Notes: generated from the sequence alone by a model not told the origin. Positions 12,127-25,237 are shown, numbered from the stretch's first letter. The stretch is DNA of 64,000 nucleotides from Paraspadella gotoi (GCA_051294375.1 JBJCIZ010000744.1:1106262-1170261); one strand, 5' to 3'. Translations and numbers: made by a program.

Positions 12127-12431
12127 TCATTTTCCGTTTTCCTTTTCTTCTTCCTTCGGTGGATCAACGATTTCAACTGCGGCCGAAGTCGTCGTCGTCG
12201 TCGTCGTCGTCGTCGCGGCGCCGACTTTATTCCCCGACGATTTGACGCCGCCTCCACCCGACGGCGTCTCCGACTTGGATTCCTTGGGCTTTGACGCCGC
12301 TCCGCCGCCGTTCTTTGGGCCACGCCCCATTTCGACGACGGCGGCGCCGTTGGCTTTGACGGCGCCGGTGCCATCTTTGCCCTCGTCGATCGCGTTGTCC
12401 GTCGCCGTCCGAAGGAGAATCTTTGGCGCGC

Positions 12432-12469
<38 letters not shown>

Positions 12470-15400
12470 CCACCGCCGGAAAGGACCGAAGAGCCGGTCG
12501 CCGCCGCCGACGATTTAGCGTCGGCGTTGGGCCTTTGACCAAACGACTGGCCGACCGTCACGCTCGTCTGAATCGGAAAAAAAAAACAACCCGTAAATCT
12601 CATTTGCATATTGCGGTATGAGAGTAGAAGAGGTAAGAAGAATTCATTTATTTTTCAAAAAGAAATTAGCTCTCAAAATACATTCAACGAGAGAGCGAGT
12701 GAAATAGAGAGTTTTGAACTTCTAAAAAAGGAAATGTACACCCTAGTCTAAAAAAGGAAATGTACACCCTTGTCTAAAAAAGGAAATGTACACCCTAGTC
12801 TAAAAAAGGAAATGTACACCCTAGTCTAAAAAAGGAAATGGACACCCTAGTCTAAAAAAGGAAATGGACACCCTAGTCTTGCTAAAACGAAACGTTAATC
12901 AAGAAATCGAAAATGCTTCAAAAAAATGGGAAGCCCCCCCGCCCCTTCCCTCTCCATCGACCCCCCCCTCTGCTGCCCCCCTTAAAAATTCACCCACGAA
13001 CCTGGCCCCCGGCCTTCCCGTAAGGTTGCGCGGCGGCGGCGGCTGCGGCGGCGCAGTTGTTGGGGTTGTAGGCGGCGCCGAGTCCGTAGAGTTGACCGCA
13101 GTATTTCTCGTCGTCGAGATCATCCTCGAAGAAGAGGCGACGCATCTTGAAGAAGGCGGCGCCCGTGAGGAGAGAGTCGCTGCCCGCTTGGTGTTGAGGG
13201 CCTGGGAGGGGGGGGGAGGGGGAAGGAAGGGCAGAACGAGAGAGAGAGTGGGGAGGGGAGTTTATTTATCAGGCTAATCGAGTTGTAGAACTTCGTAGTG
13301 TATTTATGTTTAATACAATTATAACGTAACATTAATATTAACGTTGTTACGTTATAAAAAAGGCTGTCCGATGACTTTTTTTTAAGTTTCCGAGACAAAC
13401 GATGTTGACACACACTCTCTCTCTCTCTCTCTCTCTCACCAATCCTCTCCAGCTCTAGCTGATCGGCGACCTCTTGCAATCCGCCCTTGAGATTCTTGCA
13501 ACTTTTCATGATGTACTTGACGTCGTAGATGAGGGGAAAGAAAATACGGAGGATTTCGAAAAATTCTTCCTCGTCCTCGGGAAGGTCGACGTCCGTCAAG
13601 AGTCTGGGGGACATGGATTCATTATTAGTTTTATTAATTTTTATTAACAATAAATAATATTCTATCAAATATGCGTGAAATATTAATTTATTTTTTTTGA
13701 AAATTTATCACAATTCTTACCGAGTCTAAACCCGAAAAAGAAAAATATTTACCCCAATCTATTTTTAGATAGTATAACAATAAAATTAACAAACATATAC
13801 AATAGAATCGACTCTTGATATATCACCTATCGAATTTAATTCAAATTTAAACCATTTAACTACATTTTAATGCAACAACAAATTGACAAAAAAAAGGGGG
13901 TTTTTAAGCGAGTTCTGGGACTGAAAAGAGAGGAACTTGTCTTTCTCACCTGAGCAAATATCCAAAGTCGTATCCTGAATGGAAGGAGAGCCACTTGACG
14001 GAATCGGAAAGAACTAAGCCTGACGTCATCAGAGATTCTGCGAACTCACGCACTTCGATGCCTTTTCAATGGGGGAGAGAAGTGGACGGGTAAAGTGGGG
14101 CGGAAAGGGGGGGGGCGATGTATGGATAAAGATTGAAGACTTAAGGAAGAGGGTGGATCTCTCTCTCTCTCTAATAGATATTCTTTATCCCTCTCCCATC
14201 CTCGTCTCTGTCTCACTTTCTCCCTCTCTCTGTGTCTTTCATTCTCTCTCTCTCTCTGTCGCGCTTTTCCAACCTTGTTCCTCGTGCTTTTGAAACTGGA
14301 TGCCTGATTTCTGCAGAAGATCGATTGAGTCCTGCGCGTACATGTCTTCGTTGAGGCTGAACTTGAAGTTAAATTGGTAAGTGAAGGTCGGGGGCGTCTC
14401 TCCCTTTTCGTCCATGAAGGTCAGGCCAAGCTGGAGGGAAATACCATGTATGGTCACACAGAAAATTCACTTCATAATAACTGATATAATGACATAAAAA
14501 GTCAGTCAATGACAATAGTGACAACCTTCATTACTCTTTTGTTTTATGTTAAAAATTCGTATCAAACCATGAAAAAAATAATATGAAATACTACAATATG
14601 CAAATGATATTGGGCGATGGAAGAGCAAGAAACGTTTAATCCAACCCTAAGATCCCATTCTTCTACATAACCCACACCCCCTCCTTTGTTACTCCTTGCC
14701 ATCTGCACCTCCCAAAATCCCACTTTTCTGCACCTGGATGATTTTAAGGAGATCCACGTTGCACCTGAGGAGTTGATGTTGATAATCGGACGCGGATCGA
14801 AATTCTCCGATCGGTCGCGCCACCACACCTTGGTTCAAATGGAATGAGGTTGAGATGAATGAAATGGAATGGAATAAAGTAGAGAATGGAATGGAATGGA
14901 ATCATGTAGAGAGAGGAGTTAAATAGAATGAAGTAGAGAATGGAATGGAAAGAAGTCGAGAGAGGAATGGAATGAAGGAGAGAGAGGAGTGAAATGGCAT
15001 AGAATATAATGAGTGGAATGAAATGATCTTCTTCAGCAAAACTCGGCCGTCTAGTATTCCTTAGTCTGTCTCTATAGATCATTGGTTAAGACGAGTTTGA
15101 AAGTTAGTTCTGTGATTAGTCATCTATTTGATGTGCGAATTTTAGGACGAACAATAAAATCACATAGCCAACCAAGCCCGTCCCATTCGGTTGATTATAT
15201 TTTAGCCCATCCAAAGTCAGGAGCAAGTTAGCTTAGTTATTGAACGAATGAATTATTTTTATATTGATGGTTTTTTTACATAATATTATGTCTATTGTCT
15301 AATTGAATGAAGTCGTTAACCCCCCCCAAAACTTTGCACTGAGCAAAGTTTGTACTTTAAACAATTATTATACATTGGCTGTACCAATAAACTAACAAAT

Positions 15401-15578
15401 TACGATACTCAAAAACGAGTTTATATCCATCCAAAAACGCTAATCCCGAACCTGGAAATTCCGTATCCATGGCGACGTATTCGTATTTCTGGACGAGACG
15501 TCGAATATCGCGGAAGGCGTCTTCCATGTTGTGCGCCCACACGTCCTTGATTCCCGCCTCCGCCGACGCCGATGGCAT
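12127..15578 (-). CDS. CNOT7: CCR4-NOT deadenylase subunit CNOT7/8 (CAF1) with a long C-terminal extension
   Basis: CAF1 is a DEDD-type 3'-5' exonuclease that shortens mRNA poly(A) tails within CCR4-NOT. Seven exons join in phase (15452-15578, 14734-14828, 14274-14430, 13950-14061, 13440-13603, 13002-13201, 12127-12567) to 431 residues, against about 285 in vertebrates. Catalytic acidic residues are present: MDTEFPG (Asp and Glu), SGYDFGYLL (Asp) and [10 protein letters not shown] (Asp). Other conserved stretches are [41 protein letters not shown] and [19 protein letters not shown]. The extra about 145 residues are encoded by the last exon and include a 12-Asn run, Gly/Ala-rich sequence, a Thr run and a charged tail ending EEEKENGK. 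They have no counterpart in the family core. CNOT7 versus CNOT8 is not resolvable, and invertebrates usually have one gene. Confidence 0.98.
12725..12880 (-). repeat. 26-bp minisatellite of acceptor-like units in the last CNOT7 intron
   Basis: Six near-identical units. On the sense strand each reads tttccttttttag followed by actagggtgtaca, a pyrimidine tract ending in TAG like a 3' splice site. The true acceptor is at 12568, about 160 bp downstream. Confidence 0.9.
14830..15010. repeat. GGAAT-type degenerate satellite in CNOT7 intron 1
   Basis: Irregular repeats of ggaatggaat mixed with gaagtagagagagga-like blocks, pyrimidine-rich on the sense strand, just upstream of the exon 2 acceptor at 14829. 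Confidence 0.7.
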
Positions 15579-16190
15579 TATTGCTCTCTTATTTTTTTTT
15601 TTTTTAATAAATGAGAGCAAAGAAGAGGAGGTTGTTGCTCTTTTGTTTATTGTTTTCGTTCTTGATTCCGACGAGGGCGAGCCAGAGTCACGTCAGTCGT
15701 CAAGCATCCTCGCCTCAGCGTCGCGTCGTAAGCGAACGACGAAATCTACGAATCTTTGTTTCGTTTAGTTTCTTGTCCGTTTCGTTTTCTTCGTCTTTGT
15801 TTCGCGCGGAGCGAAATCCTTTTCGAAAAGACGTTTAACAGTATACGATCCATGTTGACACTGTTTTTTTTTTTCCCGTTTTTTTTTCTACATGTTTCCT
15901 TTGCTTTTTTATTTTTTGTTTTTTTTTTTTCAAGTTTGATCTTCCGACCGTCAAAAAATTCTGCAAAGGGCTGAACAAAAAATTAAACGGTTTTTAAATT
16001 CCACACACAAAAATTCGTAACGTCGTAATCTAACAACCATTCACAAGGGAATATGTATTCGTGTAGTTACAATTGGATTAAATGTAAAAATCGTTTTTAA
16101 TTATTTCTAAAGTTTTTTTTTGAGAAAATTCGGCGAAGAAGAGGGGAAGGGACAAAAAAAGAGGGAATCCTTGAAGGTTTAATTAAGTCG
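15579..16190. other. CNOT7 upstream region
   Basis: T-rich sequence directly upstream of the CNOT7 start, expected to contain its 5' UTR and promoter. No coding signal was recognised. An open plus-strand frame here lacks family similarity. Confidence 0.5.
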
Positions 16191-16790
16191 TTGTGGCGAA
16201 TCCTAAATTCGCCTCCCCGATAGCTTGGTGAAACTCATGTCATCCCATTAGCTTGGACAGCTTCGTTAAACAACCATGAGTTCCGGGTTCAATCCCCTCC
16301 CGACCACGCCAAGTGTGATGGTGTCAGCATAAACACGCCAGGGACATGGGGTGGTCACTGCAGGTCCAAAGCCTTGAGCGCCAGCTCTCGGGAGATGCCG
16401 GAAATCCCCGACATCACACAAGACTCCTCGTTGCCATATCGTCAACTAATTAGGTCATAATTTGTTGAGATTTTCGTCGAAGAAGGTTGAGCGTCAAAGC
16501 CTTGAGGATAAGGCGTAATGCGAGTTGAAGAGTCCTATCCTCAACTTCTTTAAACCCCTCTAGCAGCCATGGAACGGGTCCTCGGCTTGGAACCAGGCGC
16601 GAGGGTTTTCCAGGCCTCCAGAGCGGTCTACGGCCGTCCGCAGGGTTCCCGCAGGTTAGGTACCATTGGCCATCGATCCCGGTACCTAATGGTCATGATG
16701 AGCTGATAGAATTACTCAATGAGCCAACGGGTCATTGAGTAATACCCAAGCAATGCACGACTACAGCCTCGACCTCTTCTAGGTTGGGTC
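16191..16790 (+). repeat. SINE copy followed by a second interspersed repeat (family D)
   Basis: 16191-16445 is another copy of the tRNA-like SINE seen at 536-1215, with the gggttcaatcccc B-box. From about 16500 to 16790 there is a different repeat recognised by ggaacgggtcc, cttggaaccaggc, ggtctacggccgtcc and ggtacctaatggtcatga. Its relatives occur at about 19505-19745, 21885-22005 and 27690-27830. Confidence 0.6.
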
Positions 16791-18000
16791 AGGCAGGGAG
16801 TCCAATTGTTGAAAACCTCGAAACTTTAAAAAAGGTAAAGAGTGATGAGAAAAGTAAGGACGAAGTAAACAGAGAGAAGGTAATAAGAAAGAGTGAGAGA
16901 GAGAGAGAGAAATGGCGGCAGAATTACCAAAAAACAAAAACTACCAGCAGCGAAAGGAAAAACTTTTCAAGAAGAAAACGATTTTTTGTAATCATTATTA
17001 TTTACTATTATTCCGGTGATAATTAGTAATTTTCACACTCAAATTTAAGACAAGTCATATATAAACTTTAGATTGAAACGATTACAATATTATTTTCTGC
17101 AATTAGCCGGGTTTTAATCTAAAAAAAAATTATGTACGTATAAAAATTTATACTGGAGACAAGCGATGTCTTTTTTGGTTTATGTTTGTTTTGTTTTTTT
17201 TAATCGTTTTGTTTATTTTCGCGGATGAATTATAACATTTCTGCTTTTACATTTATACAGATTGTTTAGGATACATAGTCATTGAATTAAGAACTGGCCA
17301 AGAGTTATTCTCCGGTCGCGGATGACCTTTCTGGTTTTACTCTCTGGTGGCAAATTCGAAAACTGATACAAATTTAAAGAATGAAAAAAAAAGGGAACTA
17401 GCAAATCTGGTTGTTATTCTGCGGAATCGTGAACAAACATTTAAATCACAGATGAAAAGCGACGCCGCCGACGTCTCAGTCGCGAGCATTTCCGAGAAAT
17501 TGAGATAATTTCTTAGAAAAGCGATTTTCGTTCCGGATTGTCGAAAGATTTTTCGAGGCCACGAGTAGTAGAGTGGAATGAAAAATCGCTACTCAGGTGG
17601 AACAAAAACCGAGAAAAAAAATACAATGACAATTGTTAAGTCGCAAAAATTAGTTACTAAACTAAATTTAATAATGATAGAAAAAAAAAGAAAATGAAAT
17701 AGACAATTGTGATTCACAAAAAGGAAATATTAAAAAAATCAAATAATCTAATAATCTAAACTTTTTTATTCAAAGAAAATAAAAGAAAGCCTCTTTTCAA
17801 CCTCAAGCGACCTATAAACATTAATCTTAATGTAATAATAATGTAATAAAAATCTAAATAATAGTTTATCGCAATAACATCCATACTGGAAATCCAAATA
17901 AATAAAGTAAAGTGTTCCCTTTTCCCCTCCAATGTGCAACCATTCCCTTTTCCCTTTTCCCTTCATTCTAGTCCCGACCACAAGTTACCACATAGTAGTA
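16791..18000. other. AT-rich intergenic sequence
   Basis: No exon-like segment or RNA gene was recognised between CNOT7 and the 3' end of CCDC6, apart from scattered A/T homopolymers. Confidence 0.5.
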
Positions 18001-18385
18001 CAGAAGGATTCATATTATAAAATGAGGTACCCATTTTTGTGACCAGAATCTGTTCCTACCAAACTACCTGATCGAATTTCATGAAATTTTACATTTAGAG
18101 TCCTAATGAGTAATGACGTATATCGAGGCGAATTTTAATATTCAACCCCTGACTAGAGATACAGGGCCTTGGGGGTGGACCCCTGGGGGGCCAAAAAAAC
18201 CTAAAATTTTTTTTATATATCTCGGCTCAGGGGTCAAATATTTTAAATTTGCCTCGATAGTTCTATTTGTATTCACATAGGGATCGTTCATACTAAATTT
18301 CAATAAATTTGGTCCAGTAGTTTTCTCGGAACGTGTTCTAGTCACAAAAAAAGGGGTAACTCATTTTATAATATGAAGCTTTCTG
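18001..18385. mobile_element. 385-bp MITE-like element with long terminal inverted repeats
   Basis: The first about 48 bp (cagaaggattcatattataa, then aatgaggtaccc and ttttgtgac) are the near-perfect reverse complement of the last about 48 bp ending in gaagctttctg. The interior is noncoding and includes a gggggtggacccctgggggg palindrome-like block. Long inverted ends, short length and lack of a protein fit a non-autonomous DNA transposon. A clear target-site duplication was not seen. It sits about 320 bp past the CCDC6 stop. Confidence 0.72.
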
Positions 18386-18702
18386 TTTAATCTTTATATC
18401 CCGATAATATAACCCATACTTAAATCGATCATACATTTTGATTGTTTGTTGGTTGTTCTTTTACATGCAAAGCTCCTTAATCTTCTCCACGATAATTATG
18501 TGTCGAGTTTACTGGGCATTTAATTACTCCTCCGTTACAACAGATATCGATATTTTTGAACAAGGGGGGTGTACAGTTAACAATAGCTTAAGATACAAAA
18601 AAAATCATTGGCACGTAAGGTTGAAAAAAATGAGCGGATTAATAATACAGTATTAATAATACAGTATTAAAAATAATACATGTGTCATCTTTTATTTTTT
18701 CC
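18386..18702. other. CCDC6 3' flank with a poly(A) signal next to the stop
   Basis: On the minus strand AATAAA (plus tttatt at 18691-18696) lies only seven bases after the CCDC6 stop codon, so the 3' UTR may be very short. The rest is AT-rich with nothing recognised. Confidence 0.5.
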
Positions 18703-19053
18703 TCATTTTTGAGTCTTGACAGGTTCTTCAGCACCGGAGGGGGTCTGGGGATCTGGAAGCAAATAATTCAAACTCATTTATTGCTGCTAGGAATTTAGGT
18801 CAAACTCACTAACCACTGAAGGAAATAAGTCAAACTCACCTATTGCTGCAACAAGTAAGTCGTCGTTTGGCCGAGAGATGGCGATCGGCGCCGAGACGGG
18901 GATGGACAGCGAAGCGGATGAGGTGGTCCCGCCGGGATCCGCCCTTTCCGGCGAAGAGGAAGATGGAGCCGGATTCTGAAGTGAGAAGAGGATTGATTGA
19001 TCGATTTCTTTTAGTTCTCTTTCTTTCTTTACATAGTTGTTTCTTTAGTTTTT

Positions 19054-19122
<69 letters not shown>

Positions 19123-21681
19123 AACAAACCTTAGTTTGAGGTTTGACGAAAGCGACGGGGGGCGAATTGGCAAACGTAGGAGCGCCGCCGCTGACGCCCT
19201 CTTTGAATTTGCTCTCGTTTCCGGCGGCGGAGGTCGGCCGAGAGGAAGGGCCGGACGGGGAAGCGCCGGAAATCGGCGCCGTCGAAGAAAGACCGAACGG
19301 CGTCGAGGCGAAAGGAGCCGCGGAGAGGCCGCCACCGCCGGGACTCAGGGCGCCTTGGTTGGGAATTAATTAATTAATTAATTACATAATGAATTAGTTA
19401 TGTATTAAGTTGATACAACCAATATGTATTAATGCAAATGTATGGCAACCGTTTCAAAATTTACTAAGTTTTAAAGGACAACAAACTTTAATCATTTTCG
19501 TTTAAGAGTGGATAAGGCGCTAAATTGGCTGAAGACTACTATGCGTATCTTCTGTGCCCCTTCAGCAGCAATAGAACGGGTCCAGGGCTTGGAACCAGGC
19601 TTGAGGGGTTTTTCCACGCCCCAAATGCGGTTTATGGACGTCCTCACGCTTCCCGCAGTGCATGTATCTTTGAGGATGGAAATGCTCATGAGCTCAAGGT
19701 GTCATTCTCATAGGCGGGGGATGAACTTGTTGCAATGCCCGACTACAAAGACGATTTTCACCTCAACGGACTTGCGCTCACCGTGAAGGGCGACGCCGCA
19801 ATTGGGGCATCGACCGAAGGTCGTCGCCGTGGAGACGAACGGCGCCGTCAGTGGCGCCACGGAGGGAGCAGAGGCGCCGCCTACCGAACGAACCAGGGAG
19901 CGGTTAGGCCTGAGGTTGTGGGGGGGGGAGAGTAGAAGGGGAGGAGGGGAGAGAAGAGGAGGGTGAGTGGGAGAGAGAAGAGAAGGTGAAGGGGAAATAG
20001 AAAGAGAAGTTTGGGGGAGAAGACAGAGATTTGAGAGATAGAAAGAGAAAGATTTGAGAGATAGAGAAAGATTTGAGAGATAGTAAGAGAAGGTGGAGAA
20101 AGAGAGACAACAATGAATGTCTATTCCGTTGTGAAATGAGCTCTTCTGGACAGAAATATTATATTCTTCATTATACTTATCCCAGAATATTAAAAGTCAT
20201 TTGCAATTATTTTGACGAAACGTCCAAGTTTCACCCTCCCCGCCCTTCCTTCACCCCCCTACCCTCTTTCACCCCCCTACCCTTCTTCTCACCCCCTACC
20301 CTTCCTTCACCCCCTTGCCCTTCTTTCACCCCTACCCTTCCTCACCTCCCCTTCCCCACACCTTCATTCACCCCCCTACCCTTCCTTCATCCCCCCACCT
20401 CCGAATCCGGTCATCGACGCCTCGAAACATCCCGCCCCCACTTTAGGGACGCTGGTGCTGAGACTCCCCGCCGGCGACATCTGGGCGCCCGAGTGCAGCC
20501 GATGGCGGCGCCGCTCGGAGGAAGGCCGCTCATGGCGCCGTAAGGGATCGGGGAAGAGGCCGTGCGGGAACGGTGGGCGACTGGAGGATGGGGAAGGGAG
20601 TCTTTTTTCGAGGGGGGGGGGAAAGAGGGAAAGGAGTTCATTAACCACATTTGCATATTGTCGTATTTCGACCAAGTATCCAAAAGATTCTGTTCATGCC
20701 TTGAAAAGTTTAAAATTGTTATTTCACGATGGCAAATGATTAATTGATCATGTTTGTTTCTGGTTTCATCAATAGTATAATAATTAGTAATTTGATATAA
20801 TTTATTACGATAATCTCTTATCGCGCGGATCAACTTACTGGTAGACAGCGCGGGCGAGGTCGGGTACGGTAAGGGATGACCGGTCGCCATTTCGTGGAAA
20901 TGCCTGCGATGAGGCGCGGGAGATTGAGTCAGTTGTCAGAAACATTTATCAAATTATATATAATATTATGGGCGGTATAAATCACACCACCTCACGTCCA
21001 TCGTCGTTCAGCCAAACATCAGGCATCACAGGCAACCCCGCTGTTTCCATAATATTCAAATTATATTCACAAACTTTAAATTCGGCAAAATTTATCTCCG
21101 TTCGTCTAATAGATGTGATTTTTGTCCAACCTACCTTCATGCGTTCAAACACAGCCCGTCTTTCTTTTCCCAGCCACAAGCCCATCTTTCCCCATCAACC
21201 CACCTCTCTTCGTCCATCTCCAGACTGGATTCTGATTCGCTAAGATGTCGACAGAGATTCTCTCGTCTCTCCGTCTCGAGTTGGAGTTTTCGCTGAAGGA
21301 GAAAAGAGGAAGACGGGAGAAGGAAGAGGAGAGCAGGAAGAAGAGGAAAAAGAGGAAGAGGGCGGAGAGAAAGAAGAGGGGAGGAGGAAGAGGAGAAAGA
21401 AGGGGAAAAGGGGAGGGGGATGAAGAGGAGGAAGAGAGAAGGATGAGAAAATTAGAAGACGGCTTTAGAATTTTCAAGAAACGTTTAATCCAAAATCTCT
21501 TTCAAGATTTAAATTTGATCTTTTGTTGATCCAACAAGACTCATATAGCCTCCATCCAAAGCCTGTCCAAAGTCAGGGGCAAGATAGCTTATTTATTAAA
21601 TGAATGGATAATTTTTATATTGGTTGTACTAATTTCATAAGATCATTTTAAATAATCATCTCTTACACTTATTGTCCCCCT

Positions 21682-21738
<57 letters not shown>

Positions 21739-24700
21739 TGCAATCTCAAATTTTCCTCCCTGATCTGCTTCTCCTCCTGCATGTACTGCGCCATTTTATC
21801 CGTGTGTTCCTTTTGAGCGACTCGGAGACTTTCTCGCAACCTGGAATTATTAATAATGATTATTAATACTTGTGAATAAGACGCTAAGCTTCACGGCACC
21901 AATGGGATCGATCCCAGTACCTAATAGTCATGAGCTAATGGCTTTACTCAATGAGCCACGGGTTCACAACTAAGAGTCATATTTATTGCGCAATGCCCGA
22001 CTATCTACCGATTAATATTAATTAATACCTAATAAAATGTAATAATGCCAGGAGCGGACATTTAGCACAACTTCAAATTCCCCGCCCTTTTTACTCTTTC
22101 ATTAACCTGTGCACTTCGTTCCTTAAATTCTGAATGTGTTGGGTCAGATTTCCGGCGGTTTGGAGGCTGATGGCCGCCGATTCGTCCGGTTCCGGCGGCG
22201 GTGGCATCGAGAGGCGGAGACCGCCGCTGCCGGGAGGAGGGCGGAGACCGGGAGGCGCTGGGGAGAAAAATTGAACGCTTGTGAGATAGAGAGAGAGAGA
22301 GACATTTGAAATTGCAGGCGAGAGAGCGAAAGAGCAAGAGAGCGCGAGAGAGTGAGAGAAAGAGAGAACCTCCTATTCTCCTTACCGAACGGATGATGCA
22401 AGGATCCACCGGAACTTCCGCTCGAATGGCGTCTTTCCCGTCGACTCAGCGGAGCGAAGGGAGACCCCAGTGGAGGCGGTCTGAAGTAAGAAGCAATATT
22501 TTCAGTTTAGGAAAAAAGATAAAAAAAGTTTTTTTCAGATAAATATAATGTTTCTTGGCAAGCTTCCTCTTTCTTTCTTTCTTTTTTTCTTTCTTTCCTA
22601 ATTCTATATCATATTTATTCAATACTTAATATCTTTTAAATTACATTTCCCCTGCAATAAGTCCGATTCCGATCGCGAGTTTCATCCAAGTCCCCTTCCC
22701 TTCCAAGTCATCTTCCCTTCCAAGTCCCCATGCCTTCCAAGGCCTCTTCCCTTCCAAGTCCCCTTCCCTTCCAAGTCCCCTCCCCAACCCGCCTCTCCCC
22801 CCCAATCTACCCACCCTAATCCCAGACTGGCGTTGTGAGATGCGTTGAGTCCGACCGGCGGCGGCGGCGGCGTCGCGTCCAGCATGAGGGCGTCGCTGGG
22901 CGACGGCGGCGTCGACACGGGTTCGTTCAATTTCTCCTGCAGCATCCTGCAGCAAGGAGAGGGGGGAAAGACGGGAGAGTTTTGTAGCCAAAACCTCAAG
23001 CATCTAATGGTTGAGGGAGTGGCCCCTTTATCAATTTGACATGCTATTTAATTTGTTAATTAATTAATTGGTCAATTTGTTCTGTGATTATCTTGTAAAA
23101 AGGAATGTAGGCCTGTCCATTGTCTCAAGTAAGTTAGATGGATGAATAAATTTTATATTTATTTTCATAGAGTGAGGAAGGAGATTTCAGGTCATTATCC
23201 ACAACAACAACAACAACAACAACCCCCTCTCACCTCTTCTCCGCCTCAAGCTTCTCCATTCTCTTCCAAAGTCGATTAACGAGAGACTCTTGCTCTTGCT
23301 CCAACGCGTTCTCCAGCTCGATCTTCTCTCGTCTCAATTGCTCCAGCGTAATCTGAGGACGGAGGAGCTAAAGTTAAAGGTTAAAGCGAATGTATGTCTG
23401 GCTGGGTCTGTCATATCTTGTAAGGACGGAGGCCTAAACCCATCATCGCCTGTCCAAAGTTAGGGGCAAGATGATTGGTTTCTTTAATGAATTACTAATT
23501 GTACCTATTTTAGAGAATACAATTCTCAATAAATAAATATTTTTTTGTAAATTACATCAACCATGTGTGACGTGATTAACTCATTTTCCGATGCACATTC
23601 GGATGGTCTTTCCTCATCGCCTTTGCCTTTCAATTCTCACTCTTGTGAAACTCTCGCTCTTAAAAAGTGAAGCTCTTCACGACATGACATGACATTGTCA
23701 TAATCGTTTCATCTTCGGCTTCGCATTCAAATTATTAACTTAACATTTTTTAGATATAATTTCTCGAGTTAAAATATCAAAATCCAATTAGAAACTTCTC
23801 ATCAACGAAGAGAGAGAAAAAAAAATCGAGAAGAATCCTCAACCCTCATTTTTTCTTCTTTTTTTTCCCCCGCCATTTGTCCTCTAAAAAAGATTATCCA
23901 ATTAGCAACAAAAAAATGTTTTGTCTAAACATATAATTTAAGCCAATTAGCGGGAAAAAGTTCATCGTCCCGTCAGGATTTCCGTAAAATATTTTTAGTC
24001 GGATCTGCTTATCAGCAGATCCCGACTCTATAACTCACTTTTTATAACTCACTTTTTCGGTCCGTCGGTCCGCCCCTCAATATTGTCGGGCACACACTTA
24101 TATCATGTCAGAACATCGAATTATGATAAATTATGCAAAAAAAATGTCCGTCCGTCCGTCTGTCCGGTCCGTCCGTCGTCCGTCCGTCCCACCTTAGCAA
24201 AAAACACCAATTACTCGTGATTGGATGGATGGATTTAAATGAAATTTTGTGTGTGGATAGGTAAGTGTGTGATTGAGCTGGATATTAAGTTTCGATGGAA
24301 TCGTCCGAGTGGAAATGAGTTTAAATGGAAAAAACAAAAAAAAATATTCACTATTTGAACACCAATTGCTCATGAGTGGATGGGCTGATTGACCTGGAAT
24401 TTTTGTATTGTGGGTAGGAAAGTGTGTGATTGAACAGGAAATCAAGTTTCGATGGAATAGTTTGAGTGGAAATGAGTTTAAATAAAAAAAACAAAAAACC
24501 TGTTTTACTAATTGATTATGCTTCTTTTTCCTTTTATATTAAATGTATCTGCAGGATGTATTAATAAATCAAATTAATTAATCAGTTAATTAATCAATTA
24601 GTAAATAAATTAATCAATAATTAATTAATTAGTCAATCAATCCGTCCATCCGTCCCATCTTAGCAAAAAGCTCCAATAACTCGTGATTGGCTGGTTGGAT

Positions 24701-25182
24701 TGGAATTAAATTTGTGTGTGGTTAGGAAAGTGTGTGATAAAGCTGGATATAAAATTTCGATGGAATCGTGTGAGTGGAAATTAGTTTAAATGGAAAAAAC
24801 ATAAGTCGAATTTACTAAAATCTTTTTACTTATTTTAACCAATAAATACTCCAATTAATCATAATTTGATGGATAGATTGAGTTGAAATTTTGTGTGTGG
24901 GTAGGAAAACGTATGACGAAGCTTGATATAAAGTTTCAGTGGAAACGTACCAGTGGAAATGAGTTTAAATGAAAAAATATGAGTCACATTTACTTGAATC
25001 TTTTTATTTATTTTAACCCATGATAGATTGAGATGAAATTTTGTGAGCCGGTAGGAAAGTGAGTGAAGAAGCTAGATATAAAGTTTTGACGGAATGCAAG
25101 TTGAAAAAAATTATGCAAGTTGAAAAAAATGATGCAAGTTAAAAAAATCTAAAAGCATAAGGATCGTCGCTATTGCATAAAA

Positions 25183-25237
<55 letters not shown>

